A model generated the notes under the pieces. It ran no database searches, had not been told where the DNA came from, and saw nothing but the letters and a program-made list of their open reading frames with translations. Positions 62,056 through 64,000 of a stretch of DNA of 64,000 nucleotides are shown one piece after another (positions within the stretch are counted from its first letter, which is position 1; each line of letters starts with the position of its first letter). Origin of the DNA: Flavobacteriales bacterium CG_4_9_14_3_um_filter_40_17 (GTDB lineage: Bacteria > Bacteroidota > Bacteroidia > Flavobacteriales > Flavobacteriaceae); the NCBI GenBank assembly GCA_002790195.1, contig PFUR01000012.1, forward strand, positions 1 through 64,000. The letters run 5' to 3'. Made by a program: the position numbers and the translations under genes.

Positions 62056-62628
62056 TTACTTAATTTCTCCACAACCGACTCTTCCGCCGGCATTTCCGGT
62101 AGGTTGGGTGGTAAAATCATCGGGGTCAGCGTGTACAATCAGGCCGTGGCCAAGAATATTTTTGGTCGCGTCATCACATCCGATGCACCATTTGTCGGTT
62201 TCGAAATCGAGGGTAGCTTTGCCATCCGCATCGGCTGTAAAGTTTCCTATATCTCCGGCATGATGCGCCATTCCTTCCATCCATTTTCCATGGTCAACGT
62301 TGGTGGGGTTCCAGTGCCCACCGGCAGATTTTCCATCACCGGATGAACAGTCGGCCACATCGTGAATGTGAATGGCGTGATCGCCGGGAGTCAATCCTTC
62401 AAACATCACGTGTAGTTTCACTTTGCCGTCGGCTTCCGCAAAAGTTGCGTGTCCAACCATCGCATTTCCAGTGGTCGGATTGATGTGAACTTCTACTTTT
62501 TTGGGTTTTACGGCATCGGGAGTTTCTACCGTGGTGACTTCTTCCGTCTCTCCGGTTTTCTTATCATTTTTGCAGGCAGTTGTCAGCGTTACAAGCAACA
62601 CAGTACTTAGAAAAATTGCTTTTTTCAT
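62056..62628 (-). CDS. sodC: Periplasmic Cu/Zn superoxide dismutase, lipoprotein
   Basis: The 190-residue protein has a lipoprotein signal (MKKAIFLSTVLLVTLTTACK, Cys19) and an acidic linker. Metal ligands are in GDHAIHIHDVADC and AGGHWNPTNVDHG, with HHAGDIGNF, the bridging-type LIVHADPDDFTT and the end motif GNAGGRVGCGEIK, where the Cys pairs with the one in DVADC. It turns superoxide to peroxide outside the inner membrane. Two extra Cys (WCIGC) are near residue 147. Confidence 0.95.
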   Translation of the reverse strand: MKKAIFLSTVLLVTLTTACKNDKKTGETEEVTTVETPDAVKPKKVEVHINPTTGNAMVGHATFAEADGKVKLHVMFEGLTPGDHAIHIHDVADCSSGDGKSAGGHWNPTNVDHGKWMEGMAHHAGDIGNFTADADGKATLDFETDKWCIGCDDATKNILGHGLIVHADPDDFTTQPTGNAGGRVGCGEIK

Positions 62629-62739
62629 TTTTATTAGGTTTTAATTTAGGGCTAAATTATCAATTAAAGTACAGAATAAGAAGGAATCGAAATTAATTTT
62701 TGTTTAAGTTAAAATATTTATGAAAACTTTAAGAGCCTT

Positions 62740-63440
62740 TTATTTGCTTTTTTTAAACACTTTCCGCAAATCGGTATTGATAAAAAGCATCAACCAAATG
62801 CGATCAAAGTTACGACCTCTCAAATAGTTTTTTAAATACCCGGATTCAAAGCGGATGTCTTTATTTACTTGATAGCCTAATCCACCAAAAAGTCGGTTTT
62901 GATTGAAGGCATCTCCTTGAAGATTAAACATGATTTCATCAAATGAAGTCAAAAACAGGGTGTTCGAAACCATTTCTTTATGATTTATCGGATAACGAAG
63001 CCAAAGCCGCGTTCTGAACCGCGATTTAAAGTCGGTATTTCCCGCTCGGTTTATCCAGCGTTGTTCCAAACGAAATCGCTGATTGATTTGCAGCCTTTTT
63101 ATTTTCTCGTTATAAGAAAATTGTTCGTATATCCGGTTTTCATAGGTCGTTGAAAAATTATCGGGTTTGAAGAATGGTTTGCTTTCAAAATATCCATAAC
63201 CCGCTGTAACAGTCATTTTTCGACTAATCAAATAATTAATGCCAAACAACCCGAAGGCAATTTGTTCATTCTCTATAAATTCGTGATATCGTTTTTGGAG
63301 AATCAAGTTGGTACTGAATTTTTCAGAAATCTGGCTTCTTACATTTAGCAAGAGCCATGTCCCCAATCTGTCTTTGCCAGTTTCTTGAGCAAAGTTAGTA
63401 TTTGTCCAAAAAAAAAGACTATAATGATTGTTTTTTTCAA
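62740..63440 (-). pseudogene. DUF2490 outer-membrane protein gene with a frameshift in its signal peptide
   Basis: The body (63366-62740, about 208 residues) is a DUF2490-type barrel: GTWLLLNVRSQISEKFSTNL, RFRLEQRWINR, FRTRLWLRYPINHK and FGGLGYQVNKDIRFESGYLK, with strands ending at IWLMLFINTDLRK. In this frame no start precedes a signal peptide. One base-pair slip in the nine-A run at 63408-63416 would join it to a good signal peptide from TTG at 63440 (KKTIIIVFFF, then WTNTNFAQETGKD). So the gene is either frameshifted or the run is miscounted. Apart from this run it looks intact. Confidence 0.72.
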
Positions 63441-63550
63441 AAGGTAAATCGTATTAAAACTTTACAGCAACAGAAAAAAGACTGCGCAAAAATTACAAAA
63501 ACCACCCCATAAGATGCTTTAGGGATGGTTTTAATAACGTGGTAGTTGGT

Positions 63551-63655
63551 TTACTCCCGCTTGTTTTTCTTCAATCTTTTTTCTTCTTTCTTTTCTTTGG
63601 GTGTTTTCAATGGTTCTTTTTTCACGTTTTTGCGGACATCTTGACCTTTAGCCAT
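63551..63655 (-). CDS. Very small basic protein (34 residues)
   Basis: An ATG at 63655 opens a 34-codon frame starting MAKGQDVRKNVKKEPLKTPK and ending with a Lys/Glu-rich helix (EKKEEKRLKKNKRE) and TAA at 63551. Similar short MAKGQ-type Lys-rich proteins occur in other Bacteroidota to my knowledge. It has no signal or membrane part. The charge suggests nucleic-acid or ribosome contact, but this is not shown. It lies 16 bp before the stop of the gene at the right edge in the same direction. Confidence 0.6.
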   Translation of the reverse strand: MAKGQDVRKNVKKEPLKTPKEKKEEKRLKKNKRE

Positions 63656-63671
63656 AATTTGAATGTTTAGG

Positions 63672-64000
63672 TTATTTTTTATTGATGATTTGAATTTCTT
63701 TAAAAGGCGAAGGTAATTTTTCTTTCACAAAATTTTTGTAATTCACCCAATCGGTTTCAAAAAAAGCATTTGTTTTATCCAATGCTTGGTTGAGTTCGTC
63801 TTTGGCCTGATCGATCAATCTTTGTTCGGTTGCCGTCATGGCACCTTCTCGGCTTCTGATGTAGCGGCTCGCACCAAAAATCCGGTTGGTCACGTTGGGT
63901 ATGGGACTTCGCACAATTCCTTGTCGTTTGTCTTCTTTGCCAAAATACAGATCAAGGAGTCCGTCAATTTTTTTGGTGATTTCCTTGCTCGATTGGATTT
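63672..64000 (-). CDS. C-terminal part of a gene cut by the right edge
   Basis: The frame is open from the right edge to a stop at 63672 (about 108 residues). The visible part reads IQSSKEITKKIDGLLDLYFG, then SPIPNVTNRIFGASRYIRSR and a helical end (TEQRLIDQAKDELNQALDKT). This resembles the C-terminal helical tail of secreted beta-propeller (VPS10/sortilin-like) glycosyl hydrolase proteins of Bacteroidota, but the match is from memory and weak. An internal GTG is not the start, because the frame continues upstream. Confidence 0.5.
   Translation of the reverse strand, partial: IQSSKEITKKIDGLLDLYFGKEDKRQGIVRSPIPNVTNRIFGASRYIRSREGAMTATEQRLIDQAKDELNQALDKTNAFFETDWVNYKNFVKEKLPSPFKEIQIINKK

Noticed and set aside
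1-64000. tRNA, rRNA or riboswitch genes
   Set aside because: No cloverleaf with a recognisable T-loop (GTTCRA type) and acceptor, no rRNA-like stretch and no known riboswitch core was seen by eye. A covariance-model search would be needed to exclude small RNAs.

Overview
The window is a chromosomal segment of a Bacteroidota, most likely a member of Flavobacteriia or a close relative. The signs are a complete gldKLMN gliding/type IX secretion locus, an alternative complex III (act) operon joined to an aa3-type cytochrome oxidase, Bacteroidota -7 promoter boxes (TAnnTTTG), DUF4296, DUF983 and DUF2490 genes, and the gene order mannosyltransferase - pyrC - DUF4296 and lptE - sigma-54 regulator - miaB. 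No rRNA, tRNA, CRISPR array, prophage or intact insertion sequence was seen.

Layout. 1-8.1 kb: a stress/envelope region with a truncated Ig-like lipoprotein, a receiver protein, a hybrid histidine kinase, an AraC regulator and a run of small stress proteins (CsbD, YtxH, holin-like, AI-2E permease). Three transcription units here carry the same long promoter element with fixed spacing (815-882, 5728-5794, 8025-8091). 8.2-25 kb: an accessory signalling cluster with an LEA-type lipoprotein, an FHA-FHA-ABC transporter, an M48 protease, a Ser/Thr kinase with Sel1 repeats, a PP2C phosphatase, two sulfatase-modifying-factor-like proteins, a zinc-ribbon protein, a kinase gene remnant, a nonapeptide-repeat protein and a 7TM histidine kinase with a NarL-type regulator. 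Two near-identical 7-2-7 palindromes in front of the kinase operon and of the histidine-kinase operon, each 20 bp from a -7 box, suggest that this two-component system controls the cluster. 25-28.8 kb: a decayed acyl-CoA dehydrogenase gene, then rluB, a GNAT gene and ruvB.

28.8-40 kb: the respiratory operon actABCDEF-coxB-coxA on the minus strand, with a promoter at its head and a strong terminator at its end. It should pass electrons from menaquinol through the Act complex and its cytochromes to oxygen. 40-47.7 kb: housekeeping genes (SPOR-like protein, polyprenol-phosphate mannosyltransferase, pyrC, DUF4296, lptE, sigma-54 regulator, miaB, LpxR-like protein). 47.7-57.2 kb: topA, a degenerate ureohydrolase, gldKLMN and an FAD oxidoreductase. 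57.2-64 kb: DUF983, an ABC-F ATPase, a divergent Lrp regulator / methionine-gamma-lyase-like pair, periplasmic Cu/Zn superoxide dismutase, a DUF2490 gene with an apparent frameshift, a 34-residue basic protein and a gene cut by the right edge.

The strongest new signals are regulatory: the two sets of repeated, rigidly spaced promoter elements that tie together the two accessory regions. Functions of the unnamed proteins in 15.9-22.4 kb remain unknown. All calls come from reading the sequence; no database search was possible.
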